Assembly (NCBI GenBank): GCA_022819745.1
Contig: JAJEGS010000048.1
Coordinates: 1-64,000, forward strand
Direction: 5' to 3'
Source of the DNA: Candidatus Latescibacterota bacterium
GTDB lineage: Bacteria > Latescibacterota > UBA2968 > UBA8231
Length of the DNA: 64,000 bases
The notes beneath the pieces were generated by a model. That model worked only from the letters and a program-made list of their open reading frames with translations. It was not told the DNA's origin and did not search any database. Below are positions 41,475 through 49,409 of the stretch, in pieces; positions within the stretch are counted from its first letter, which is position 1, and every line of letters starts with the position of its first letter. Both the position numbers and the translations under genes were made by a program.

Positions 41475-43130
41475 ATGCACAAACCGCTGTTGGTCGGACT
41501 GCTGATCGGGGCCTCCTGCATTAGTTGTGGCCAAGAGCGACCGGACAATGCCCATCTGTTGGCCAAGGTCGGCGCGGTCGAGATTACCGCGGCCGATCTG
41601 CGCACCTTTGAGGCCAATCTCAAAACGGCTGTTATGCGCGCGCAGCACCGGGACAACTTGCAGACGCTAATTGACCGCCAAGTGTTGCTTTTGGCGGCCA
41701 GCGACCGGGGTTTGCAGCGCGACGAAGAGGTCTTAGCCGAACTCGCCAAGCGCGAGACCAAGGCCCTCGCCGACGCGATGTTGCGGCGCAATGTTGCAGC
41801 CAAGGTCGCGGTGACTGAGGACGACATCGAAAAAGCCTACGCGCGACCGGGGTGGGGTGAAAAGGTCACCACCATGGAGATTTTTGTGTCTAACCGGGAA
41901 AAGGCGCGTCAGGTGCAAGCGCTTTTGGCGCAGGGCGAGGATTTTGCAGAAGTAGGCCGTCAATTCGCCGCCGATCTCTATTACGGTATGCATACTGGTG
42001 AGATCCGGCAGCTAGCCTATTCGCCCTTCGATAGTCCCCGCGACCTAGCACAAGCGGTCTTCGCCCTGCCCGTAGGCGGCGTGACCGAGTCGGTCCCCTT
42101 GCACGGAGGATTCATCGTTGCCAAAGTGGCAGAACGTCGTCGCGCTGAATTGGTCGAGGTCGAGGACGGCATCCGCAAGGCACTCAGCGACGAGCAGCAA
42201 AAGCAACTGCGCGAATCGTACCTGCGACACCTGAAGTGGGACTTGGAGACGGTTTTTGACGCTGAGGGCATGGATATTGTAGTAAGCGTCTTACAGGGCG
42301 TGGTTAGCTATGCAGACTTGGACGAGGTCCAACGCCAGCGCACAGTCTATGCTTTCGAAGGCTTGCAGATGGACGTGACAGAGGTCTTAGAAGCCGTGCG
42401 GCCATCGGGCCAACTGTGGCCGGAAGCCACGGCTGACGCCGTCAACGAGAAACTATCTGAGGACCACTTTCCCACCCGCCTTATGGCCCACGACGCCCGG
42501 CGCAAGGGCCTCGATAAAAGCGAGGCTTTCGCTCGGTCGCATGAACTAGCGTTGGGCAACCTGATGCTGATGAAACTGCGCGAGCAAATCTTGACCGAGA
42601 CTCCCGCGCCGACTGAGGACGAACTGCTGGCCTTCTACGAGGAGCACAAGCGCCGCTTTCGAACGCCCCCTCACGCGCAATTAGAGGAAATTTTGCTCGA
42701 AACCCCGAGCGAGGCGCGTCAGATCGCAGCGCAGATTGAGGCCGGGGCCGAGTGGTCGGAGTTAGCCCGCGCCCACAGCCAGCGTCGCAACGCCGAAGAT
42801 GGCCTCCTGTACGTCTCTGAATCACAGGCCCCCTTTTTGGGGGAGGTTTGGATGAATGCGGTGATGAACGCCGAGCTGAACCAACTCCAAGGGCCGATCC
42901 AGACGCGGGGAGGCTATTCGATCTTCCGGGTTATCGAACGGTCTCCAGAAGTTTATCATGGCCTAGAGCTAGAGCAGGTGCGGAATTCGGTCGAGCGGGA
43001 CGTGCGAGAGCGCATGGAGCGGGAGTTTTTCAACAGCTATCTGCGGGATTCGCGCCAAAAATACGCCGCGCAGATTGACGTGTATGAAGAGCATCTGCGG
43101 TATTTGGACGACGAGTTGGCGCAGAACTGA
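41475..43130 (+). CDS. Parvulin-type peptidyl-prolyl isomerase/chaperone lipoprotein
   Basis: A 551-residue exported protein of the SurA/PpiD/PrsA type. The leader MHKPLLVGLLIGASCISCGQ suggests a lipoprotein. A SurA-N-like helical region (about 30-130, LIDRQVLLLAASDRGLQRDE) is followed by two parvulin-like domains at about 134-228 (KVTTMEIFVSNREKA, FALPVGGVTESVPLHGGF) and 409-505 (RTPPHAQLEEILLETP, LQGPIQTRGGYSIFRVIE). An ATG at 41421 opens a longer frame without a leader, so I prefer 41475. It would fold or assemble outer-membrane proteins, which suits its position behind the barrel-like genes. Confidence 0.85.
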   Translation: MHKPLLVGLLIGASCISCGQERPDNAHLLAKVGAVEITAADLRTFEANLKTAVMRAQHRDNLQTLIDRQVLLLAASDRGLQRDEEVLAELAKRETKALADAMLRRNVAAKVAVTEDDIEKAYARPGWGEKVTTMEIFVSNREKARQVQALLAQGEDFAEVGRQFAADLYYGMHTGEIRQLAYSPFDSPRDLAQAVFALPVGGVTESVPLHGGFIVAKVAERRRAELVEVEDGIRKALSDEQQKQLRESYLRHLKWDLETVFDAEGMDIVVSVLQGVVSYADLDEVQRQRTVYAFEGLQMDVTEVLEAVRPSGQLWPEATADAVNEKLSEDHFPTRLMAHDARRKGLDKSEAFARSHELALGNLMLMKLREQILTETPAPTEDELLAFYEEHKRRFRTPPHAQLEEILLETPSEARQIAAQIEAGAEWSELARAHSQRRNAEDGLLYVSESQAPFLGEVWMNAVMNAELNQLQGPIQTRGGYSIFRVIERSPEVYHGLELEQVRNSVERDVRERMEREFFNSYLRDSRQKYAAQIDVYEEHLRYLDDELAQN

Positions 43131-43149
43131 GCAAACGGGGGGAGTGATT

Positions 43150-45141
43150 TTGTCGCAGGCCAACGCCCAAGAGCACTTCGCGGTTATGCCCGCCGACGCC
43201 CCTTTTGAACCGGGCTTTAATGCAAAGACCTTGTGGGCGGCGCTCTTCGTCGGCTTCGTGATGCTGCCGGGCGCGATTTACCTCGGGCTGGTGACTGGGA
43301 TGAGCATGGCCGGGGGTGCCGAGTGGGTGACGCTCATTCTCTTTATCGAAATGGCCAAGCGCACCTTCGTATCCCTGCGGACTCAGGAGATCATCATCCT
43401 CTACTGGGTCGCCGGCGGCTTGGTGATGATGGGCGGCAAGTTAGGCACTGGGGCCGACCTCTTCGGCGGCCCATTCGGCGTGTTGATCTGGGATCAATAT
43501 CTGATCCAATCGCCCCAGGCCGACGGACTGGCCGAACACATTCCAACTTGGGTCGTACCTCCGCGTGGTTCAGAGGCCCTTTTAGAGCGCAGCTTCCTCG
43601 ACAGCGCGTGGCTCAAGCCCATCGTCATCCTCCTCTGCGCCGTTGCACTGCAACGCGTCAACGCCCTGTCGTTGGGCTATGTGCTTTTCCGCATCACTCA
43701 CGACATTGAGCGCCTGCCCTTTCCCATGGCCTATGTGCAGGCCGGCGGCGCTACCGCCCTCGCCGAGACCTCAGCCAAGCAGGAAGGCTGGCGCTGGCAC
43801 GTGTTCAGCACCGGGGCTTTTATCGGGGCGGTGTGGGGCGTATTCTACGTGGTGGTGCCGACGCTGTCGTCGGTTTTTCTGACCGAGACCGTGTCGATTT
43901 TGCCGATTCCCTTCATCGATTTCACCGTGCCGCTAAAGGCGGTTTTGCCCGCCGCAGTCATCGGCTTGGCCACGGATTTGATCCACGTACTGTTCGGCCT
44001 CGTGTTGCCGTTCTGGGTCGTAGTAGGGGTGTTTGCCTCGTCTATCTTGGTCAACTTGGTCGCCAATCCCATCCTCTATGCCTACGGCATCCTGCACACT
44101 TGGGAGCCGGGCATGTCGTCGATCCCCACACAGATCGCCAATACCTTTGACTTCTGGCTGAGCTTTTCGCTGGGTGGGGCCATCGTGGTTGCGGCTGTGG
44201 GTTTCTATACGGCGGGCAAGGTCTTGCTCGCCGTTGGCAAGGAGCGTGCGCCGAATCGGGAAGCGGATCGGGGATCCAGTCCTGAGCGCGGCGACATCCG
44301 CATTGTCATGGCCTTGGGCATCTGGGCGGTGAGCACGCTGGGCTTCGTGCTGATGGTGTATTATTTGGTGCCCGATTTTCCTTGGTGGATCACCGCGCTC
44401 TTCGGCTTTGTGTGGACGCCGATCTACTCGTACATCGGCACGCGAATGATCGGCCTGACCGGATCGCCGCAGGGGGTGACGTTTCCCTATCTGCGCGAGG
44501 CTAGCTTCTATTTGTCTGGCTATCAAGGGGCTGGGATCTGGTTCGCGCCGGTGCCGATCTTCCAGTGGGGCTACGAGGCGCAAGTGTTCAAGCAGCTAGA
44601 GCTGACGCGCACTCGCTTTGGCAGCATCGTCAAGATGACGGCCCTGACCTTGGCTGTCATGTTCGTATGTAGCTTTCTGTTCTGGTCGCTGATATGGAAG
44701 TTAGGGCCGATTCCCTCCTCGGCGTACCCGTTCGTGCAAAAGATGTGGCCCTTCCACGCCACCATGCAGGCGTTCTGGGCCAAGTCAACGCTGCCGGGCG
44801 CGGGCCAGAGCTTGGTAACGCAAATTATTCGCTGGGATTACATCGGGATTGGGCTGGTCTTTAGCGGCGCATTGTACGCGCTGCTGAGCGCATTCAGTGC
44901 GCCGCTGGGAATCTTCTATGGTTTTGTCGCCGGCCTCGGCGGCTGGCCGCACTTTGCCATCCTCAACTTCGTCGGTGCCCTGCTGGGCCGCTTCTACTTG
45001 CAAAAGCGCTTTGGCCCCGAGCGTTGGTACGCGTACGCACCCATCGTGCTGGCCGGGTACTCGTGCGGCGTGGGGCTGATTGGCATGACGTCGATTGCCA
45101 TTGCGCTGATTTCCAAGGCCGTGTCGCAGGTCGTGTTCTGA
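43150..45141 (+). CDS. OPT-family (oligopeptide-type) transporter
   Basis: A 663-residue polytopic inner-membrane protein with about fourteen transmembrane segments, of the OPT oligopeptide/metal-chelate transporter superfamily. The first membrane segment is preceded by NAKTLWAALFVGFVMLPGAI and GLVTGMSMAGGAEW, and later segments include FRITHDIERLPFPMAYVQAG and LGGWPHFAILNFVGALLGRF. A GTG at 43144 and a TTG at 43150 are possible starts; the GGGGGAG sequence favours 43150. It closes the operon, 19 nt after the isomerase gene. Substrate unknown. A second OPT-like gene is at 49410. Confidence 0.85.
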   Translation: MSQANAQEHFAVMPADAPFEPGFNAKTLWAALFVGFVMLPGAIYLGLVTGMSMAGGAEWVTLILFIEMAKRTFVSLRTQEIIILYWVAGGLVMMGGKLGTGADLFGGPFGVLIWDQYLIQSPQADGLAEHIPTWVVPPRGSEALLERSFLDSAWLKPIVILLCAVALQRVNALSLGYVLFRITHDIERLPFPMAYVQAGGATALAETSAKQEGWRWHVFSTGAFIGAVWGVFYVVVPTLSSVFLTETVSILPIPFIDFTVPLKAVLPAAVIGLATDLIHVLFGLVLPFWVVVGVFASSILVNLVANPILYAYGILHTWEPGMSSIPTQIANTFDFWLSFSLGGAIVVAAVGFYTAGKVLLAVGKERAPNREADRGSSPERGDIRIVMALGIWAVSTLGFVLMVYYLVPDFPWWITALFGFVWTPIYSYIGTRMIGLTGSPQGVTFPYLREASFYLSGYQGAGIWFAPVPIFQWGYEAQVFKQLELTRTRFGSIVKMTALTLAVMFVCSFLFWSLIWKLGPIPSSAYPFVQKMWPFHATMQAFWAKSTLPGAGQSLVTQIIRWDYIGIGLVFSGALYALLSAFSAPLGIFYGFVAGLGGWPHFAILNFVGALLGRFYLQKRFGPERWYAYAPIVLAGYSCGVGLIGMTSIAIALISKAVSQVVF

Positions 45142-45147
45142 GAAGGT

Positions 45148-45169
45148 ATCCGCAGATGAACGCAGATGC
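45148..45169 (+). repeat. Dispersed CCGCAGAT-CGCAGATGGA repeat, copy 2
   Basis: A short intergenic copy (ATCCGCAGATGAACGCAGAT) follows the OPT-family gene. It has the same orientation as the copies at 21388 and 46104. Confidence 0.7.
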
Positions 45170-45225
45170 GGGATGACGTGGCTTGGAGTACACCCGGAAT
45201 TTTCAGACGGCCTCTGAGGGGCCTC

Positions 45226-46065
45226 ATGGTGAGTCGCGTACTGGTGTGCATGGCCTTGTGGGCACTTGGTTGCGGTCAAAAGGACTCAGGGCAGGTGAGC
45301 GGGAGCGAGGATCGCGTGATTGCGCCTGCTTCGTCCGGCGAGGCTCCATCCACCGAGGATGCTACGCCGGTTACTGAAGTCAACAAGGCCGATCACGCCA
45401 TGGTCCTCGTGCCCGAAGGCCTCTTTGTGATGGGATGGGAAGCGGGCGACCCAGACGAGAAGCCGCCGCACCAAGTTTTTCTTTCCGCGTACTACATCGA
45501 CCAGTTTGAGGTCACCATAGGACTGTATCGGCGCTGCGTGGAGGACGATGCCTGCGAAGAGCCAGCCTATGCCCCTAACTGCAATTGGGACAAAGACATA
45601 GACGACACGCATCCCATCAACTGCGTCAACCGCCAAAGCGCGTTCGACTATTGCGCGTGGGCTGGCCTGCGGCTGCCGACGGAAGCCGAGTGGGAGAAGG
45701 CCGCGCGCGGAACCGATGGGCGCATATATCCTTGGGGATACGAGTTGGAAGGAGACGAGGCCAACTTTCGCTTTATCGCTGGAGCGACCGAGCCGGTGGG
45801 CAGTCGTCCCCAAGGAGTATCGCCGTACGGGGCACACGACATGGCGGGCAACGTGTGGGAGTGGGTGTCCGATTGGTACGGGGACACGTACTATGCCGAA
45901 AGCCCACGGGACAATCCTCAGGGGCCGTTGCGCGGAGAATTTGGGGTGCTGCGGGGTGGGTCGTGGTGGTTTGAAAAGGAGTCCCTACCCGCGGCGAACC
46001 GGGAAGCCTATGATCCGCGATTGACCGATATAGACATTGGGATTCGGTGTGCGCGGGATTTTTGA
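45226..46065 (+). CDS. SUMF1/formylglycine-generating-enzyme-like lipoprotein
   Basis: A 279-residue lipoprotein. The leader MVSRVLVCMALWALGC ends at a lipobox. A Ser/Ala/Thr linker runs to about residue 55, and then comes a SUMF1/FGE-sulfatase fold: MVLVPEGLFVMGWEAGDPDE, FEVTIGLYRRCV, LRLPTEAEWEKAARG, YGAHDMAGNVWEWVSDWYGD and the final IGIRCARDF. The fold binds calcium. In FGE it oxidises a sulfatase Cys, but many exported members only bind partners or glycans, and I see no FGE active-site Cys pair. GAGGGG precedes the ATG at 45226. It is followed by a MITE-like element. Confidence 0.85.
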   Translation: MVSRVLVCMALWALGCGQKDSGQVSGSEDRVIAPASSGEAPSTEDATPVTEVNKADHAMVLVPEGLFVMGWEAGDPDEKPPHQVFLSAYYIDQFEVTIGLYRRCVEDDACEEPAYAPNCNWDKDIDDTHPINCVNRQSAFDYCAWAGLRLPTEAEWEKAARGTDGRIYPWGYELEGDEANFRFIAGATEPVGSRPQGVSPYGAHDMAGNVWEWVSDWYGDTYYAESPRDNPQGPLRGEFGVLRGGSWWFEKESLPAANREAYDPRLTDIDIGIRCARDF

Positions 46066-46073
46066 ATTGGGTG

Positions 46074-46191
46074 CTATAGCAATTCTACATTATCCACCAG
46101 ATAATCCGCAGATGGACGCAGATGGACGCAGAATAGTAGAAACAAGACGATCCGCAAATCGAATCGTTCAAGCCTTTCAGGATTGCTATAG
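46074..46191 (+). mobile_element. MITE-like element (118 bp) with 10-bp terminal inverted repeats
   Basis: CTATAGCAAT (46074-46083) and its exact reverse complement ATTGCTATAG (46182-46191) bound the interval, and the match continues imperfectly inward. No gene lies inside. It contains dispersed-repeat copy 3 at 46104-46132. The right end lies 1 nt before the TTG start used for the next lipoprotein. No clear target-site duplication is seen. A non-autonomous transposon relic is inferred. Confidence 0.6.
46104..46132 (+). repeat. Dispersed CCGCAGAT-CGCAGATGGA repeat, copy 3
   Basis: ATCCGCAG is followed by two head-to-tail GATGGACGCA units. This is the cleanest of three copies and is the only one lying inside an inverted-repeat-bounded element. 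Confidence 0.75.
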
Positions 46192-46192
46192 G

Positions 46193-46969
46193 TTGATCTG
46201 GCCATTGCTCGTCGCGCTGGCAGGCTGTGGCAAAGATCCAGTAGCACCGGTAGCGCCGATCGTCTTGGAAGAGGGCGTTGTTATTGCGTCGTCGGAAGAT
46301 ATTGCGGCTCTTAGAGAAAGGGGAGGTGATGCTTACATCATCGACGGCGACTTGCAGATCGTCGGGAGTAGCTTAGTTGCGCTGACGGGTTTGGAAGGGC
46401 TGCGGCGCGTCGAGGGGAGCGTCGAGATTTGGTTTAACGACCGTTTGGAAAGCCTAGCGGGGCTGGAAGGGCTTGAAAGCGTGGGAGCGGGGTTAGGTCC
46501 GGCGGATGCATCACCGCCTTTGCCCACGCCCGCGGCTGGCAAGGCCGCTCACGTGGTGGAAGGACTGTTGATCTTTGAAAACAAGGCCCTGCGCTCGCTC
46601 AAAGGGTTGGAAAATCTCGCTTCTGTCAGCGGGGGCTTGGCACTGGTCCGCAATGAATCGCTTGCGTCCCTGACGGACATGCCGCATCTCGTGGAGATCG
46701 AAGGCAGCGTGGACATCTGGTTCAACGACGCGCTGCAAAGCCTAGAGGGCCTACATCACTTGGCACGTGTGCGGGACTTTTTGGAGGTCAGTGGCAACGG
46801 CGCACTGCAAAGCCTAAACGGGCTGCGCGGCATCAGCCACGTCGGGATGGATTTGATCATCAGCAACAACGCGTTGCTGCCCCAATCCGAGGTGCGGGCC
46901 TTTGCCGAGCGGATGGTAGCTGAGGGATTTGCGGGGGCGGTGATCGTCGGGGACAATCTGGCCGATTAG
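46193..46969 (+). CDS. Receptor-L-domain lipoprotein with in-frame insertion
   Basis: A 258-residue lipoprotein with a TTG start, leader LIWPLLVALAGCGK. Leu-rich beta-helix repeats of the receptor-L type follow: LVALTGLEGLRRVEGSVEIW, ALRSLKGLENLASVSGGLAL, SLTDMPHLVEIEGSVDIWFN, LQSLNGLRGISHVGMDLIIS. Between two repeats an extra GC-rich stretch (about 46491-46563) breaks the regular spacing. The open frame reaches back to 46037, but that part crosses the MITE-like element and is not coding. The only start just after the element is TTG, so the original 5' end may have been lost. It is convergent with the NHL genes. Confidence 0.75.
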   Translation: MIWPLLVALAGCGKDPVAPVAPIVLEEGVVIASSEDIAALRERGGDAYIIDGDLQIVGSSLVALTGLEGLRRVEGSVEIWFNDRLESLAGLEGLESVGAGLGPADASPPLPTPAAGKAAHVVEGLLIFENKALRSLKGLENLASVSGGLALVRNESLASLTDMPHLVEIEGSVDIWFNDALQSLEGLHHLARVRDFLEVSGNGALQSLNGLRGISHVGMDLIISNNALLPQSEVRAFAERMVAEGFAGAVIVGDNLAD

Positions 46970-46976
46970 CAGCCCT

Positions 46977-48158
46977 TTACTTCCGCACTAGGCGGATGCG
47001 GTGGTTGCGCGTATCGGCGATATAGAGGTTGTCGTCTGGGTCCAATTCAATCCCATACGGGCGATTGAGTAGGGCGGACTGTGGCGGGCCGCCATCACCC
47101 GTATCGCCGGATTTGCCGCACTGGCCGGCTATGGTGTAGATCGTGCCGTCGAGGTCGATGTAGCGCACGCAGTGGTTGAAGGTGTCGGCGAAAAAGACTC
47201 GGCCCTCGGAGTCAGTGCCCACATCGCAGGGCCAGTAGAGCGAAACGTCGATGGCCGCAGCCCCTTCGTCGCGCTCGCCGCCGGACATGGGAGGGAAGGC
47301 CCCATTGCCGGCGATGGTGGTGATGATGCCGGTCGCGTAGTCGATCTTGCGGATGCGGTTGTTGAAGGTGTCGGCGATGTAGAGGTTGCCGAATTCGTCG
47401 GTGGCGATGCGGCTGGTCGGCGGGGCCGCTTGGCCTATAGGAGCGTAGATCCGGGCTTGGTCCGCAGGCCCTCCGTCACCGGAGAAACCCGGTTCGCCGG
47501 TGCCAACGACCGTGGAAATCGTGCCGTCTGTATCGACCATGCGGATGCGCTGGTTTTCTTGGTCGGAGATGTACATGCGTCCGAGCGGGTCAAAAGCGGT
47601 AGCGCTTGGCAGGTTGATCGTCGCTAGGATGGCAGGACCGCCGTCGCCGCTGTAGGTGCGCTCGCCTGTGCCGCAGATCGGCTCGATATAGTCGGTGGCA
47701 AAGTCGTAGCGCAGGATCATCGAATTGTGCCAAGCCGTGAGTATCAGGCGTCCGAGCGGATCAAAAGCGATGTGGGTCGGATGGTTGAGACCGACCTCGC
47801 GCGCCCGGCCGGCCGGTGCGTCGCCGAGTTCGCCCGTGCCGATCAGGGTGGTGACGCTGTTCTTGGTGTCGTCGCCTCGGTATCGTGGATTCCTCTGTCG
47901 CGTCAGGGTGAGGACGCTGGCCTTGGTGGTGACGCGGACGCGATGGTTGTTCCAGTCGAGGATGTAGAGCCGCCCATCGGGGCCGTAGGTCAGGTCTTGC
48001 GGCAGGTAGAAGAGCGCTTGCAGCAGCGGAGCCTCTTCCGGGCCTTTGCCAGCGTCGCCGGTGCCAGCAAAAGTTTCGATGCGTCCATAGGGGCCGCTAG
48101 GGCCAGTGGGCGTTTCTCCGCAGGCGGACAGGATGAGTAAGAGCGCTAGGTAGATCAT
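46977..48158 (-). CDS. NHL-repeat lipoprotein A
   Basis: A 393-residue lipoprotein (leader MIYLALLLILSAC) with NHL-type beta-propeller repeats: LPQDLTYGPDGRLYILDWNN, NLPSATAFDPLGRMYISDQE, TDEFGNLYIADTFNNRIRKI and GIELDPDDNLYIADTRNHRI, each separated by a GTGExGxxGDGGPAxxA loop. It carries a 20-residue in-frame insertion near residues 80-100 (NPRYRGDDTK in the middle) that the paralogue lacks. The ATG overlaps the stop of NHL lipoprotein B by 4 nt. Such propellers bind proteins or glycans at the cell surface. Function unknown. Confidence 0.85.
   Translation of the reverse strand: MIYLALLLILSACGETPTGPSGPYGRIETFAGTGDAGKGPEEAPLLQALFYLPQDLTYGPDGRLYILDWNNHRVRVTTKASVLTLTRQRNPRYRGDDTKNSVTTLIGTGELGDAPAGRAREVGLNHPTHIAFDPLGRLILTAWHNSMILRYDFATDYIEPICGTGERTYSGDGGPAILATINLPSATAFDPLGRMYISDQENQRIRMVDTDGTISTVVGTGEPGFSGDGGPADQARIYAPIGQAAPPTSRIATDEFGNLYIADTFNNRIRKIDYATGIITTIAGNGAFPPMSGGERDEGAAAIDVSLYWPCDVGTDSEGRVFFADTFNHCVRYIDLDGTIYTIAGQCGKSGDTGDGGPPQSALLNRPYGIELDPDDNLYIADTRNHRIRLVRK
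47843..47928 (-). repeat. 60-bp in-frame insertion bounded by 26-bp direct repeats
   Basis: Two 26-nt copies (47843-47868 and 47903-47928), 22 of 26 identical, start exactly 60 bp apart around a 34-bp middle. The gene stays in frame. The paralogue at 48155 has no such segment, so the middle plus one copy is an insertion, or a duplication that diverged. Confidence 0.7.
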
Positions 48159-49330
48159 GGCAAGATGACGCGGCGGATGCGGTGGTTGTACGTGTCGGCG
48201 ATATAGAGCCGACCCTGCGGGTCAAAGTCGAGCCCGGCAGGTCGGTTGAGGGCTGCGTTGCGGGCCGGTCCACCATCGCCGGAAAAGCCTTCCTCGCCGG
48301 TGCCAGCAACAGTCTCAAGGATGCGAGTCGCTAGGTCGAGGGCGCGGATGCGGTGGTTGAATTCGTCGGCAACGTAGAGCCGACCATCGGGACCAAAGGC
48401 CAAGTCGCGCGGGTTGTTGAGATCGGCGCTGAGAGCCGGTCCACCGTCGCCAGTAAACCCGGCCGCACCCGTGCCAGCCACTGTTTCGATTAGGTCGCGG
48501 TCAAAGTCAACGCGGCGGATGCGGTGGTTGAGGGCGTCGGCGATGTAGAGTCGGCCCTGCGGACCAAAAATTAAGCTGCCCGCTGGCGGCGGGTTGGCCC
48601 CAGCCGGCATGTGCAACTGGGCGTCGCGCGGGCTGCCACCATCGCCAGCAAACCCGGCGACGCCGGTGCCGACGACGGTGGTGATAATGCCGTCGGGGTC
48701 TATTTTGCGCACTCGCTGATTGCGCTGATCGAGGATGTACAGCTCGCCATCAGGGCCTAAGACCGTTTGCGGCGGCTGGCTCAGCAACGCGTCGCGAGCC
48801 GGTCCGCCGTCGCCGGCAAATCCCGGACCTGCACCGCAGATGACTTGGACCAGCCCGGTCTGCGGGTCGTAGAGGCGCAGCTTGTGATTGTGCCAAGCCG
48901 TCAGCAGCAGGGTGCCGTCGGCCAGCGGTAGGAGATGGGTCGGGTGGTTGAGGTGGACTTCGGTGCCGGGTGCGCCAGGAGGTACTTGATCGGATTCGTC
49001 GTAGGGACCGTCGCCGACGAAGTCCGTGCCGATGACGGTGACGAGGGTGCCCTCTGGGGTCACGCGGCGCACGCGGTGGTTGTTCCAGTCGAGGAGGTAG
49101 GGACCCGAAGGGGTGAAGGTGAGATCGACGGGCCAGTAGAGGGTGGAAGCCAGCAGCGGTTGATCGTCGCCGTTGAAACCAGCTTCTCCCGTGCCGGCCC
49201 AAGTGCAGATGGTGCCGGGCGCGTCCGTGCAGAGGGATTGCGGGCTGCTGTCCGGGCCGGTGCTGTTGGAACAAGCCGTCAGCAGCAGTGCGAGGATAAG
49301 GGGTATGAATATGAAGCGGTTAGTGGACAT
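48155..49330 (-). CDS. NHL-repeat lipoprotein B
   Basis: A 391-residue lipoprotein (leader ending LLLTACSNSTGP) with at least six NHL-type propeller repeats, for example WPVDLTFTPSGPYLLDWNNH, AFGPDGRLYVADEFNHRIRA and DFDPQGRLYIADTYNHRIRR, separated by GTGxxGFxGDGGPA loops. It is closely related to NHL lipoprotein A, which begins on its last 4 nt, so the two arose by tandem duplication and are co-translated. It is divergent from the DUF6785/DUF6784-like gene at 49410, with an AT-rich region between them. Confidence 0.87.
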   Translation of the reverse strand: MSTNRFIFIPLILALLLTACSNSTGPDSSPQSLCTDAPGTICTWAGTGEAGFNGDDQPLLASTLYWPVDLTFTPSGPYLLDWNNHRVRRVTPEGTLVTVIGTDFVGDGPYDESDQVPPGAPGTEVHLNHPTHLLPLADGTLLLTAWHNHKLRLYDPQTGLVQVICGAGPGFAGDGGPARDALLSQPPQTVLGPDGELYILDQRNQRVRKIDPDGIITTVVGTGVAGFAGDGGSPRDAQLHMPAGANPPPAGSLIFGPQGRLYIADALNHRIRRVDFDRDLIETVAGTGAAGFTGDGGPALSADLNNPRDLAFGPDGRLYVADEFNHRIRALDLATRILETVAGTGEEGFSGDGGPARNAALNRPAGLDFDPQGRLYIADTYNHRIRRVILP

Positions 49331-49371
49331 AGTCAGTACGTTGAGCTAAACAGTAAATATATAAAAAAATG

Positions 49372-49387
49372 GATAATGTAAATTATC
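49372..49387. promoter_or_regulatory. Palindrome in divergent AT-rich promoter region
   Basis: GATAAT-GTAA-ATTATC is a 6-bp inverted repeat between the divergent NHL lipoprotein B and DUF6785-like genes, in the most AT-rich stretch of this region. It could be an operator or part of a promoter. No binding protein is encoded nearby. Confidence 0.3.
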
Positions 49388-49409
49388 TATTAAGCAGGGG
49401 TGGTATAAC

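Noticed and set aside
46037..46192. Longer N-terminus for the receptor-L-domain lipoprotein
   Set aside because: That part crosses the MITE-like element and the CGCAGATGGA repeat and gives no leader. The lipobox leader begins at 46193.
47843..47928. Minimal CRISPR (repeat-spacer-repeat)
   Set aside because: Only two imperfect copies, in frame inside a gene; no cas genes nearby.
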